This document shows, piece by piece, positions 46,761 through 55,659 of a stretch of 64,000 nt of DNA. The stretch is from contig CAYMAZ010000002.1 in the NCBI GenBank assembly GCA_964388575.1, positions 62,001-126,000 of the forward strand. Reading direction: 5' to 3'. The translations under genes and the position numbers were made by a program. Position 1 is the stretch's first letter; each line of letters begins with the position of its first letter. The stretch comes from CAYMAZ01 sp964388575 (lineage in GTDB: Bacteria > Bacteroidota > Bacteroidia > Bacteroidales > DTU049). Below the pieces are notes generated by a model. It made no database searches, was not told where the DNA came from, and was given only the letters and a program-made list of their open reading frames with translations.

Positions 46761-49547
46761 ATGGATACGCTTTCATGGCTTCATCAGATCTCACACGACG
46801 AAATTGATGAATTATACAAAAAATATCTCGAAGACAAACAATCCGTTGATGAGCAATGGTTAAAGTTTTTTGAGGGTTTTGAGTTTGCCCGCGCAAATTA
46901 TTCTGAACAATCACATTCATCCGATGTATCATACATCAGTAAGGAATTTAATGTCCTTCAGCTCATCACAGCCTATCGTCAAAGAGGGCACTACTTCACA
47001 GAAACCAATCCTGTCAGAAAAAGAAGAGTCTATAAACCAGATTTGTCAATTGAGAACTTCGGTTTTGATGAGGCAGACTTGGATAACGTTTTTGCTGCAG
47101 GAAATGATGTTGGACTCGGCAAAACAAGTCTTCGCAATATCATCTCCCTGTTGCAGGAAACTTATTGCAAATCTATCGGAGTTGAATATATGTATATCCG
47201 ACTACCACAAATTGTTGACTGGTTGCGGAATAAGATGGAAACCCTCAGAAATCGGCCTGCTTTTACAATTTATGAAAAAAAAACACTGCTTAAGCTACTG
47301 TCTGACAGTGTTCTGTTTGAACAGTTTCTGCATAAACGATTTACCGGCCAAAAAAGATTTTCTCTTGAAGGTGCAGAAAATTTCATTCCTGCAATGCAGA
47401 TAATGATTGATTATGCCGGATCATTAGGAGTTAGAGACTTTGTACTTGGAATGGCACACAGAGGCCGTCTGAATGTACTCGCAAACATCATGCAAAAACC
47501 TGCAAGTAAGATATTCACAGAATTTGAAGGAAAGGAGTTTGATGAAGCTCATTTACTTGGTGATGTTAAATATCATATGGGCTTTGTTTCAAAACGAAAA
47601 GTAACTGAAAATTCTGAAATCACCCTCACACTGTCACCAAATCCCTCTCATCTGGAAACAGTCGGACCAGTTGTACAAGGGATAGCCCGTGCAAAACTGC
47701 ATGATCATGATGAAAATATGAACGCAGTAATTCCTGTGGTTGTTCACGGTGATGCAAGTGTTGCTGGACAAGGTGTTGTATATGAACTTGTACAGATGTC
47801 AGAATTAAAGGCGCATAAAACCGGTGGAACAATTCACATTGTGATTAATAATCAGGTTGGCTTTACAACAGATTATCTGGATGCAAGATCTTCGATCTAT
47901 TGCACAGATGTGGCCAAAGTGATTCAATCACCAATTTTTCATGTTAACGGAGATGATGTTGAAGCAATAGCCTACGTGATGAAAATGGCTGTGGAATACA
48001 GAATGAAATTCAATAAAGATGTATTTGTGGATTTGCTCTGCTACAGAAGACATGGACATAACGAAAGTGATGAGCCGAGGTATACTCAGCCATTACTTTA
48101 CAGAGCCATTGAGCAACATGATGATCCACTTAAAATATATGCTTCAAGACTGGTCAGTGAAAACATCGTGAGTGAAGATTTTGTTACTCAACTTCATACT
48201 GAGTATTTTCAGAAAATGGACTCAATCCTTGAAGTTGCACAAAATACAACCAAGGTTCATCTCGACATGTTTCTGAAAGAGCAGTGGCAAAAAATTCCAC
48301 GTGCATCTGAAGAAGATATCTATTCTCCAACTGATACAGCTGTTGACCCCGATGTTCTTATTGAAACAGGAAAGAAAATCAACACGTTACCTGAGGGAAT
48401 AAACGCATATTCAAAATTACAACGAATGCTTGATTCCCGACTCAAAATGCTAGAGAAAGATGCCATTGACTGGGGTTTTGCAGAACAACTTGCTTTTGCA
48501 ACATTGTTAAACGAAGGATACAATATTCGGATTTGCGGACAGGACGTTGAAAGAGGAACGTTTTCACACCGTCATGCTGTGTTGACAACAAATGATTCTA
48601 AGGATAAATATTATCCACTTAACCATATCAAAAACGGACAAGCAAAATTTGAAATTTACAATTCGTTATTATCAGAATATGCAGTCCTCGGTTTTGAATA
48701 TGGATATGCAATGTACAGAGTAAATGACCTGACAATCTGGGAAGCACAATTTGGCGACTTTGCAAATGGAGCTCAGATTATCATTGATCAGTTTATCTCA
48801 TCTGCTGAAGAAAAATGGGGTGTGATGAATAATCTTGTTCTGTTTCTACCTCACGGCTATGAAGGACAAGGGCCTGAACACAGCAGTGCACGTATTGAAC
48901 GTTTCCTGAATCTTTGTGCCAACTACAACATGGATGTTATTCAGTGCTCCACTCCGGCCAGTCTGTTTCATGCATTGAGAAGACATCTCCTGAGGCCTTG
49001 GAGGAAACCACTGGTCATATTTACTCCCAAAAGTCTTCTTAGACATCCCTTATGTGTAAGCAAAATCAACGAATTCACTCAAGATCGTTTCCGGTTAATA
49101 TATGATGACCTGAATGTGAATAAGGGAAAAGTGACACATTTTGTTCTGTGTTCCGGAAAAATATATTATGATGTTCTTGAGGAAAGAAAAAAGCACAACG
49201 CTCAAAGTATGGCTGTCATTCGCCTTGAACAATTATATCCTTTTGCTCTGAACATTCTGAAGGACATCATAAAGACATATCCCAATTCTGTACAATTTAC
49301 CTGGATTCAGGATGAGCCTGCAAACATGGGAGCATGGGGATTTCTTTCAAAATGGCTCAGACCTTTGGGATTTTCCCTTATTTCTAGACCATTTTCGTCC
49401 AGTCCTGCTACAGGTTCATATGAGCTGCACAAACTACGCCAACAGAAACTCATTGACAAACTCTTCGGAGAATGCCAGTGCGAAAGGTCCAAAATCGAAT
49501 GTAAAATGCTGTGTCTGGGATCAACACCTGATTATGTCCAATTGTAA
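46761..49547 (+). CDS. sucA: 2-oxoglutarate dehydrogenase E1 component
   Basis: A 928-residue thiamine-diphosphate enzyme that decarboxylates 2-oxoglutarate and transfers the succinyl group to the E2 lipoyl arm. The N-terminal helix segment (ISHDEIDELYKKYLEDKQSVD) is typical of SucA. The TPP-binding region is around GDASVAGQGVVYE, and EAQFGDFANGAQIIIDQ lies in the second half. The length is normal. Its sucB partner starts 26 bases later. Together they indicate a TCA cycle that is at least oxidative to succinyl-CoA. Confidence 0.97.
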   Translation: MDTLSWLHQISHDEIDELYKKYLEDKQSVDEQWLKFFEGFEFARANYSEQSHSSDVSYISKEFNVLQLITAYRQRGHYFTETNPVRKRRVYKPDLSIENFGFDEADLDNVFAAGNDVGLGKTSLRNIISLLQETYCKSIGVEYMYIRLPQIVDWLRNKMETLRNRPAFTIYEKKTLLKLLSDSVLFEQFLHKRFTGQKRFSLEGAENFIPAMQIMIDYAGSLGVRDFVLGMAHRGRLNVLANIMQKPASKIFTEFEGKEFDEAHLLGDVKYHMGFVSKRKVTENSEITLTLSPNPSHLETVGPVVQGIARAKLHDHDENMNAVIPVVVHGDASVAGQGVVYELVQMSELKAHKTGGTIHIVINNQVGFTTDYLDARSSIYCTDVAKVIQSPIFHVNGDDVEAIAYVMKMAVEYRMKFNKDVFVDLLCYRRHGHNESDEPRYTQPLLYRAIEQHDDPLKIYASRLVSENIVSEDFVTQLHTEYFQKMDSILEVAQNTTKVHLDMFLKEQWQKIPRASEEDIYSPTDTAVDPDVLIETGKKINTLPEGINAYSKLQRMLDSRLKMLEKDAIDWGFAEQLAFATLLNEGYNIRICGQDVERGTFSHRHAVLTTNDSKDKYYPLNHIKNGQAKFEIYNSLLSEYAVLGFEYGYAMYRVNDLTIWEAQFGDFANGAQIIIDQFISSAEEKWGVMNNLVLFLPHGYEGQGPEHSSARIERFLNLCANYNMDVIQCSTPASLFHALRRHLLRPWRKPLVIFTPKSLLRHPLCVSKINEFTQDRFRLIYDDLNVNKGKVTHFVLCSGKIYYDVLEERKKHNAQSMAVIRLEQLYPFALNILKDIIKTYPNSVQFTWIQDEPANMGAWGFLSKWLRPLGFSLISRPFSSSPATGSYELHKLRQQKLIDKLFGECQCERSKIECKMLCLGSTPDYVQL

Positions 49548-49573
49548 TTTAAAAACCGAGTTATTCTGAAGCT

Positions 49574-50833
49574 ATGATAGAACAAATAACAATTCCACAA
49601 ATCGGCGAGTCAATCAGTGAAGCCCAGGTTTCACGATGGCTGGTTCAAAATAATGATTCTGTTCTCAGGGATCAGGATATTGCAGAAATTGATTCTGACA
49701 AAACGACACTCACAATTGTTGCACCGGCATCTGGAAAAATTAATATCCTTGTAAGCGAAGGAAGTAATGTGCTTATCGGACAACTGATTGCTGAAATTGA
49801 TACATCTGTTGCTTTGCAATCAGAACATATTGAAAAAGAAAATCAGAAAGAGGGAAAACCATCAGTCCCCCCTGTCCCACCCAAACAAGCGACAACTGAT
49901 GCAACTCAGCAGGAGCCCAAAAATGAATCAAATGTAGATCACAAGATTGTAGTTACTCCGCTTGCAAGACAAAAAATGCGTAATGAAGGAGTTCAGCCTA
50001 AGGATATGATTTCACATATGCTCAACATACGGATCGGAATTAAAGATGTGGAAAATTTTCTTTCTGCCAAAACAGATCCAGATCAAAATACTGTTCCGTC
50101 TGAAAGGAAAGTTACAAGAAAAACAATGTCACCTCTTCGCAAAAAACTTGCACAACGGTTGGTTAAGGTGAAAAATCAGACAGCCATGCTCACAACTTTC
50201 AACGAAATAGATATGAGCAGGCTCATTAAACTGAGAAATACTTATAAAGATGATTTTTTAAAAAAACATGATACAAAACTTGGCTTCATGGCTTTTTTTG
50301 TGAAAGCATGTTCCATTGCATTGAAAAAATTCCCATCTGTCAACGCAATGATTGAAGAAGAGGAGGTACTTTACTATGATTATTCTGACATCAGCATCGC
50401 AGTGAGCACTGACAAAGGACTGGTAGTACCTGTCATCAGAGACACAAACAGCCTCAGTATTCCTATGATCGAAAAGGAAATCGGAAGACTTGCAGAAAAG
50501 GCACGAAATTTTAAACTCCTTCCAGAAGATCTGGAAGGCGGAACATTTACAATAACAAATGGAGGCGTTTTCGGCTCTCTTTTATCAACACCTATCATCA
50601 ATCCCCCACAAACAGCCATCCTCGGAATGCATACCATTCAGGAACGTCCGGTTGCCGTTAACGGACAAGTAATAATCAAACCTATGATGTACATTGCTTT
50701 ATCATACGATCATCGTTTAATTGACGGAAAAGAGTCGGTTGGTTTTGTGATGGAAATAAAGCGTTTGATTGAAAATCCCGCATTTCTTCAATTTGACAAT
50801 CCGGACTTATTCTCTGAAATGTTACAATTATAA
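49574..50833 (+). CDS. sucB: dihydrolipoyl succinyltransferase (2-oxoglutarate dehydrogenase E2)
   Basis: A 419-residue E2 with one lipoyl domain (lipoylated Lys43 in DSDKTT). A flexible Pro/Lys/Gln-rich linker follows, then an E3-binding domain (TPLARQKMRNEGV near residue 140) and a catalytic core with His380 in SYDHRLIDG. The reaction passes succinyl to CoA. The E3 subunit (lipoamide dehydrogenase) is not in the window. It is the second gene of sucA-sucB-nadB. Confidence 0.97.
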   Translation: MIEQITIPQIGESISEAQVSRWLVQNNDSVLRDQDIAEIDSDKTTLTIVAPASGKINILVSEGSNVLIGQLIAEIDTSVALQSEHIEKENQKEGKPSVPPVPPKQATTDATQQEPKNESNVDHKIVVTPLARQKMRNEGVQPKDMISHMLNIRIGIKDVENFLSAKTDPDQNTVPSERKVTRKTMSPLRKKLAQRLVKVKNQTAMLTTFNEIDMSRLIKLRNTYKDDFLKKHDTKLGFMAFFVKACSIALKKFPSVNAMIEEEEVLYYDYSDISIAVSTDKGLVVPVIRDTNSLSIPMIEKEIGRLAEKARNFKLLPEDLEGGTFTITNGGVFGSLLSTPIINPPQTAILGMHTIQERPVAVNGQVIIKPMMYIALSYDHRLIDGKESVGFVMEIKRLIENPAFLQFDNPDLFSEMLQL

Positions 50834-50842
50834 TCTTAGGTC

Positions 50843-52390
50843 ATGAGAAACAGATTTGATTTCATTGTTGTGGGTTCAGGCATCGCTGGCTTGTCATTTG
50901 CCCTCAAAGCAGCAAAACATGGAAAAGTTGCAATTCTGACAAAATCTGAACCCCTTGAAACTGCAACAAGATATGCACAGGGAGGCATAGCAGCTGTTAT
51001 GTATGCCCCTGACTCAATAGAGAAGCATATTGCAGACACCATGAAAGCCGGATGCTACCTGAATAATGAAGAAGTTGTCAGAATGACCATATCAGAGTCT
51101 ACTGACAGAATTATTGACCTGATTGAACTTGGCGTCGGTTTTGACAAAACTGCTTCTGGGAGTTTTGACCTGACCAGAGAAGGCGGTCATACAGAAAAAC
51201 GTGTATTTCATGTAAAAGACAGTACCGGAGAGGAAATTCAGAGACATCTTCTGCAAAAGGCAATTCTTCACCCAAACATCAATGTTTACAGAGACTATTT
51301 TGTGCTTGAACTGATTACACAGCATCATCTGGGTGTTCAGGTCAACCGGCGCAGCAATGATATACAGTGCTTCGGAGTATATGCCTTTAATCAGTTCACA
51401 AATGAAGTGGAAGTGTTCCTTTCAAAAGTAACACTTATGGCTACCGGTGGTTGTGGAACAGTATACGAAGTCACCTCAAATCCTTTAATTGCTACCGGTG
51501 ATGGTGTTGCAATGGTATACCGTGCCAAAGGATTTATTGAACACATGGAATTCATTCAGTTTCATCCTACATCATTATATCTTCCCGGAGTCAGACCTGC
51601 ATTTTTAATTACTGAAGCACTGCGTGGTGAAGGTGCCGTCTTAAGCACTGAGAACGAGCACAACTTTATGCTAAGATATGATGAGCGGGGATCTCTGGCT
51701 CCCCGCGATGTGGTAGCCAGAGCCATTGACCATGAACTCAAACTTTCAGGTAAAAAACATGTTTTTCTTGATTGCCGTCACATGGGGAAAGAATTACTTC
51801 AGACAAGATTCCCAATGATTTTCAACAAATGTCTTTCTCATGGAATTGACATCAGTAAAGAACTGCTCCCCGTTGCACCAGCAGCACACTATCAGGTTGG
51901 TGGTATCAAAGTGGACATCAATGCACATACAAGTATCACAAATCTTTACGCATCAGGAGAATGCGCATGTACAGGGCTGCATGGAGCCAACCGACTCGCT
52001 TCTAACTCTCTGCTTGAAGCTGCAGTTTTCAGTCACAGAGCATACCTTGATGCCATTGAAAAAATCGGACAAATATCTCTTAACGAAGACATCCCAGACT
52101 GGAATGAAGAAAGTGTTGTGTATTATGATGACAACCAGAAAATCAATGATTACATCAACAGATTAAACAACCTCATGACCAACGATGTTGGCATTGCCAG
52201 AAGCAAAAAAAGACTCTTGCATGCACTTGATGAACTGTTGGTTTTGTATTCCGAGACAGAAGAAATTTACAAATTATCAAAAATTAACACATCACTGTGT
52301 GAACTCAGGAACATGATTAACACAGCATATCTGATTATAAAACAGGCACTTCAGAGAGAAGAAAGCATCGGACTACATTATATTGAATAG
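50843..52390 (+). CDS. nadB: L-aspartate oxidase (NAD biosynthesis)
   Basis: A 515-residue flavoenzyme that oxidises L-aspartate to iminoaspartate, the first step of de novo NAD synthesis. The FAD-binding GSGIAGLSFALKAA is at the N-terminus. RYAQGGIAAVMY follows around residue 50, and the flavin and substrate motifs HPTSLYLPG and HGANRLASNSLLEA are present later. Its partners nadA and nadC are not in the window. It starts 9 bases after sucB and is likely co-transcribed. Confidence 0.96.
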   Translation: MRNRFDFIVVGSGIAGLSFALKAAKHGKVAILTKSEPLETATRYAQGGIAAVMYAPDSIEKHIADTMKAGCYLNNEEVVRMTISESTDRIIDLIELGVGFDKTASGSFDLTREGGHTEKRVFHVKDSTGEEIQRHLLQKAILHPNINVYRDYFVLELITQHHLGVQVNRRSNDIQCFGVYAFNQFTNEVEVFLSKVTLMATGGCGTVYEVTSNPLIATGDGVAMVYRAKGFIEHMEFIQFHPTSLYLPGVRPAFLITEALRGEGAVLSTENEHNFMLRYDERGSLAPRDVVARAIDHELKLSGKKHVFLDCRHMGKELLQTRFPMIFNKCLSHGIDISKELLPVAPAAHYQVGGIKVDINAHTSITNLYASGECACTGLHGANRLASNSLLEAAVFSHRAYLDAIEKIGQISLNEDIPDWNEESVVYYDDNQKINDYINRLNNLMTNDVGIARSKKRLLHALDELLVLYSETEEIYKLSKINTSLCELRNMINTAYLIIKQALQREESIGLHYIE

Positions 52391-52396
52391 ATAGTC

Positions 52397-53185
52397 CTAG
52401 TCTGTCAATAAACGTTCCAGATCCTCCTTACTTAATGTATGTTCCTCAAAGTATCCTTTTGGATATTTCATTGGAATAGACTGTAAAAGTCCAACAATTT
52501 CTTTTGAAATTAAATAGTTACGATACCACTTATCATCTGCAGGAATAATAATCCAGGGATGTTGTTTGCTGCATCGTTCAAAAATTTCCTCATACACTGC
52601 AGTATAGGCATTCCAGTTTTTTGCTTCAGATATATCTGAAGGGTCGTATTTCCATAACTTATCAGGATTTGTAAGTCTTCTTTTAAACCTCCTTGTTTGT
52701 TCTTCCTTGCTGATATGTAGAAAAAATTTCAGAATCGTTGTGTCATGATCAGAAAGCATCGACTCGAAAGCATTGATATAGTCAAACCTTCGCTGTAACT
52801 TCTTTGCCGAAATCAGTTTATGAACGTGCGGAACAAGAATATCTTCATAATGAGACCTGTTAAACAAATGAATCATTCCCCTTGGAGGTGTATGTTTGTG
52901 AACTCGTCTTAAAAAATCGTAAGTGTATTCTTCAGTTGTCGGCTTCTTAAACGATTTGACACGGATGCCCATTGGGTTAATTTCTCCGAAAACATGTTTA
53001 ACAGTACTGTCTTTCCCTGATGCATCCATCCCCTGTAAAATAATCAGCAGACTCCTTTTGTTTTCAGCATACATTAATCCCTGTAAATATTGCATTTTCT
53101 CAATATTTTCTCTGAATTTCAAATTAATTTCTTCCTTATTCAGATTCTCAGGGGCTTTTGTTGATATCTGTTTTAAAACACTCAT
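52397..53185 (-). CDS. polyphosphate kinase 2 family protein
   Basis: A 262-residue nucleotide phosphotransferase of the PPK2 family, which moves phosphate between polyphosphate and nucleotides. Walker A is GMDASGKDS (52-60), followed by the PPK2 region KSFKKPTTEEYTYDFLRR near residue 78. The conserved lid and Walker B region FFLHISKEEQTRRFKRR lies around 155. Class I or class III cannot be settled from sequence alone. It is convergent with nadB, with a 6-base gap between stop codons. Confidence 0.92.
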   Translation of the reverse strand: MSVLKQISTKAPENLNKEEINLKFRENIEKMQYLQGLMYAENKRSLLIILQGMDASGKDSTVKHVFGEINPMGIRVKSFKKPTTEEYTYDFLRRVHKHTPPRGMIHLFNRSHYEDILVPHVHKLISAKKLQRRFDYINAFESMLSDHDTTILKFFLHISKEEQTRRFKRRLTNPDKLWKYDPSDISEAKNWNAYTAVYEEIFERCSKQHPWIIIPADDKWYRNYLISKEIVGLLQSIPMKYPKGYFEEHTLSKEDLERLLTD

Positions 53186-53267
53186 AAAAAATTGGATATT
53201 TTTTGTTTCAAAATCAATGTTGTTTATTATCTGATATAAATAACAGGTTTTCTGATATTAAAAATAT

Positions 53268-53292
53268 AAAAGGCTGCTGTTCGCAGCCTTTT
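53268..53292 (-). terminator. Rho-independent terminator of the first T9SS cargo gene
   Basis: Perfect 10-base inverted repeat AAAAGGCTGC / GCAGCCTTTT with a 5-base loop, followed by a T tract on the minus strand. It is 20 bases past the stop codon of the gene at 53313-55643. Confidence 0.85.
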
Positions 53293-53312
53293 GGTTCTGT
53301 AACTTATTTCTT

Positions 53313-55643
53313 TTACTCTCTGAGAATGGTCACCGAAGACTGATACACCTTATCCAGATATTTGAAAACATAAAAATATGTTCCGTCCGATAGGGTTCCT
53401 CCATCCCATTTGTTATCATAGTTAGTTTGTTCAAACACAATTTTTCCCCAGCGATTAAATACCTGTAAAATATTGTTGGGATACTTCTCCGCGTTTTTAA
53501 TTACAAATATATCATTAACATTGTCTCCGTTTGGTGTAATCACGTTTGGAAAAACCAGAATATCATCAATTACAATTACTGTTCTGGTAATTGTGTCATT
53601 ACAACCTTCATCAGTAGAAACAATTAGTGTAACTTCATAAGTAGTTTCATTATCTGGATATGTATGCGCAACAGGGGGTGGAAAATCACTTGTGGTTGCG
53701 TCACCAAAGTCCCAGAACCAATATTGCGAAATATTATCTGAATAAAATACAATTGTTGGATCGTATGTCTTTCCTATTTCTGGGACAGTATAAAATTCTG
53801 CTTCAGGCTGAGGCCATGCTTCAACATAATCTGAGAAACTGAGTATTGTTTCACAACCATAGGTGTTTGTCAGGGTCAATGAAACGGTATAATCTCCGGG
53901 AGTTGAGTATATATGATCAGGATTCTGTTGTGTTGAAGTTGTCCCGTCACCAAAATTCCATAACCAACCCGTTATATTCGAATCGGGAGAATTCTCGTTA
54001 AACTGTACATTGACAGGAACACATCCACTGAGCGGAAATCCTGAAAAATCAACATCCGGACTGGGATTCACCGGAACAATAATTGAATCAATTGCAAAGC
54101 AACCGCTATTGTTTGTGCCCATTACGATATACGTTGTCGTTGTTGTGGGTGAAACAGTTATCGGATTTTGAGCAGATCCTACTGTTGTCCAGAGATACAA
54201 GTCGGCTCCGGTTGCAGTTAACACTGAGCTTTCTCCGGCACATAATCCGGGTGGATTGGCTGTAATGGTTAGATTCGGATCTGGCAATACAGTAACGGTT
54301 ACACTTGCGGTGGATTCATAACCACACAGGTCTGTCGCTGTTACTGTGTATGTTGTCGTTGTCGTTGGTGAAACAAGTACTGTTTGTCCTCCTCCTGCAT
54401 TATTGTCCCAAATATAATCGAACGGGGCAAACCCATCTGCAACATTAGCACCAATTTCCACAAGTGAGGCCGCCGATTCACAAAAACTCACATCTCCGAA
54501 CCCGGTCGCTGTGGGTATCTGATAGTCTTTGATGAAAACCTGAATTGTGTCTGTTGCGCCACATGTGTTTAAAAAAATTAGTTGAACATCTTCCAGAGGC
54601 TCAACGATACCGTCAAAAATGGGAGATATATAGACTGTTCCAAGAGTTTGACCTGTAGGAATAACAATACTGTCAGGGATCATCAGATAATCAACCCCGT
54701 TGATAGCAGTGCCGCCAATGGTATAATGGAGGACAAAATCACTACTTAAAGGTTGTGGTAAATTTACATTAACAAGAGCATCAACGCACCCTTCAACTGC
54801 ATTATCCTGAACCGAAGGAACAGAGTAATCAACAGTAACTGTAAATGCAGTTGTTCCGAAACTATTTGCTTCTAGAAATACAGCCGAATCATAGGAACGA
54901 TCTCCTACATCGGCAATGGCAATCTTAATGTGATAATTTACGCATGGAACCACATGGGCCCATGCAGTTATAACAGTTGTAAAGCCGTCAAATACAATCG
55001 TCTGTCCGGCCAATGCCTGATTATCAACATAATATTGAGCGTAGGAACCACTGTGTACATTGTTAATGGCCACTGGTACTGTTGTACTGGGAATATGTGC
55101 AATATTATAGTTTGTATAAGTTCCTGCAATTGGATTGGGTCCTGAAATAAAAAACCCAAATACATCATTGAAGCTTGAATTTACAAATTCCGGATATTCT
55201 TCTGAAGCAAATACATATCTGAAGAAAATGGTGTCTGATAATGGGAAAAAATCGAATTCCAGTACGGTTGCATCCTGTGTATTGGGAATCAATGTATTTA
55301 ATGTGCCGTCACCAGGGAGTCCGTTTATCGTACTGACAAATCCTGAAACAGGGCTGCCAATGGCAGGAGTTCCGTTCACTATGCCTGTTGATAAAATGAC
55401 ACCCTCAGTCAATCCAAGATTTGTCGGGTTTGCACCTGTCTGAAAATGACCTATCGAATTTGGGGTTCCAATATATGTAACATTGGAAATTGTTACGCCA
55501 CCTGTAGAAGAAAGTAAAACATTTTCCACATACCACGTTGGTGTCTGACCTGTTGAAACCAGGAGTTGAGCATGTGCACCACTGCTCAAAAACAGAACAA
55601 CCATTCCGAGTAATATGAACCGACTTAACATTGAAAATTTCAT
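53313..55643 (-). CDS. T9SS type B cargo protein: choice-of-anchor L, Calx-beta, PKD
   Basis: A 776-residue surface or secreted protein with a signal peptide (about 26 residues, ending AHAQ). A choice-of-anchor L domain (about 27-265) and a Calx-beta domain (about 270-370) are followed by two Ig-like beta repeats. Two PKD domains then follow (about 530-610 and 615-695, each with a WNFGDGTT-like motif). The C-terminal 80 residues are the gliding-motility-associated type B sorting domain (NVITPNGDNVNDIF, then YLDKVYQSSVTILR). It should be exported by the type IX secretion system and attached to the surface. The last 240 residues are closely similar to those of the next gene, indicating a recent duplication or exchange. 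Confidence 0.92.
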   Translation of the reverse strand: MKFSMLSRFILLGMVVLFLSSGAHAQLLVSTGQTPTWYVENVLLSSTGGVTISNVTYIGTPNSIGHFQTGANPTNLGLTEGVILSTGIVNGTPAIGSPVSGFVSTINGLPGDGTLNTLIPNTQDATVLEFDFFPLSDTIFFRYVFASEEYPEFVNSSFNDVFGFFISGPNPIAGTYTNYNIAHIPSTTVPVAINNVHSGSYAQYYVDNQALAGQTIVFDGFTTVITAWAHVVPCVNYHIKIAIADVGDRSYDSAVFLEANSFGTTAFTVTVDYSVPSVQDNAVEGCVDALVNVNLPQPLSSDFVLHYTIGGTAINGVDYLMIPDSIVIPTGQTLGTVYISPIFDGIVEPLEDVQLIFLNTCGATDTIQVFIKDYQIPTATGFGDVSFCESAASLVEIGANVADGFAPFDYIWDNNAGGGQTVLVSPTTTTTYTVTATDLCGYESTASVTVTVLPDPNLTITANPPGLCAGESSVLTATGADLYLWTTVGSAQNPITVSPTTTTTYIVMGTNNSGCFAIDSIIVPVNPSPDVDFSGFPLSGCVPVNVQFNENSPDSNITGWLWNFGDGTTSTQQNPDHIYSTPGDYTVSLTLTNTYGCETILSFSDYVEAWPQPEAEFYTVPEIGKTYDPTIVFYSDNISQYWFWDFGDATTSDFPPPVAHTYPDNETTYEVTLIVSTDEGCNDTITRTVIVIDDILVFPNVITPNGDNVNDIFVIKNAEKYPNNILQVFNRWGKIVFEQTNYDNKWDGGTLSDGTYFYVFKYLDKVYQSSVTILRE

Positions 55644-55659
55644 ATTTGTATAATTTTTG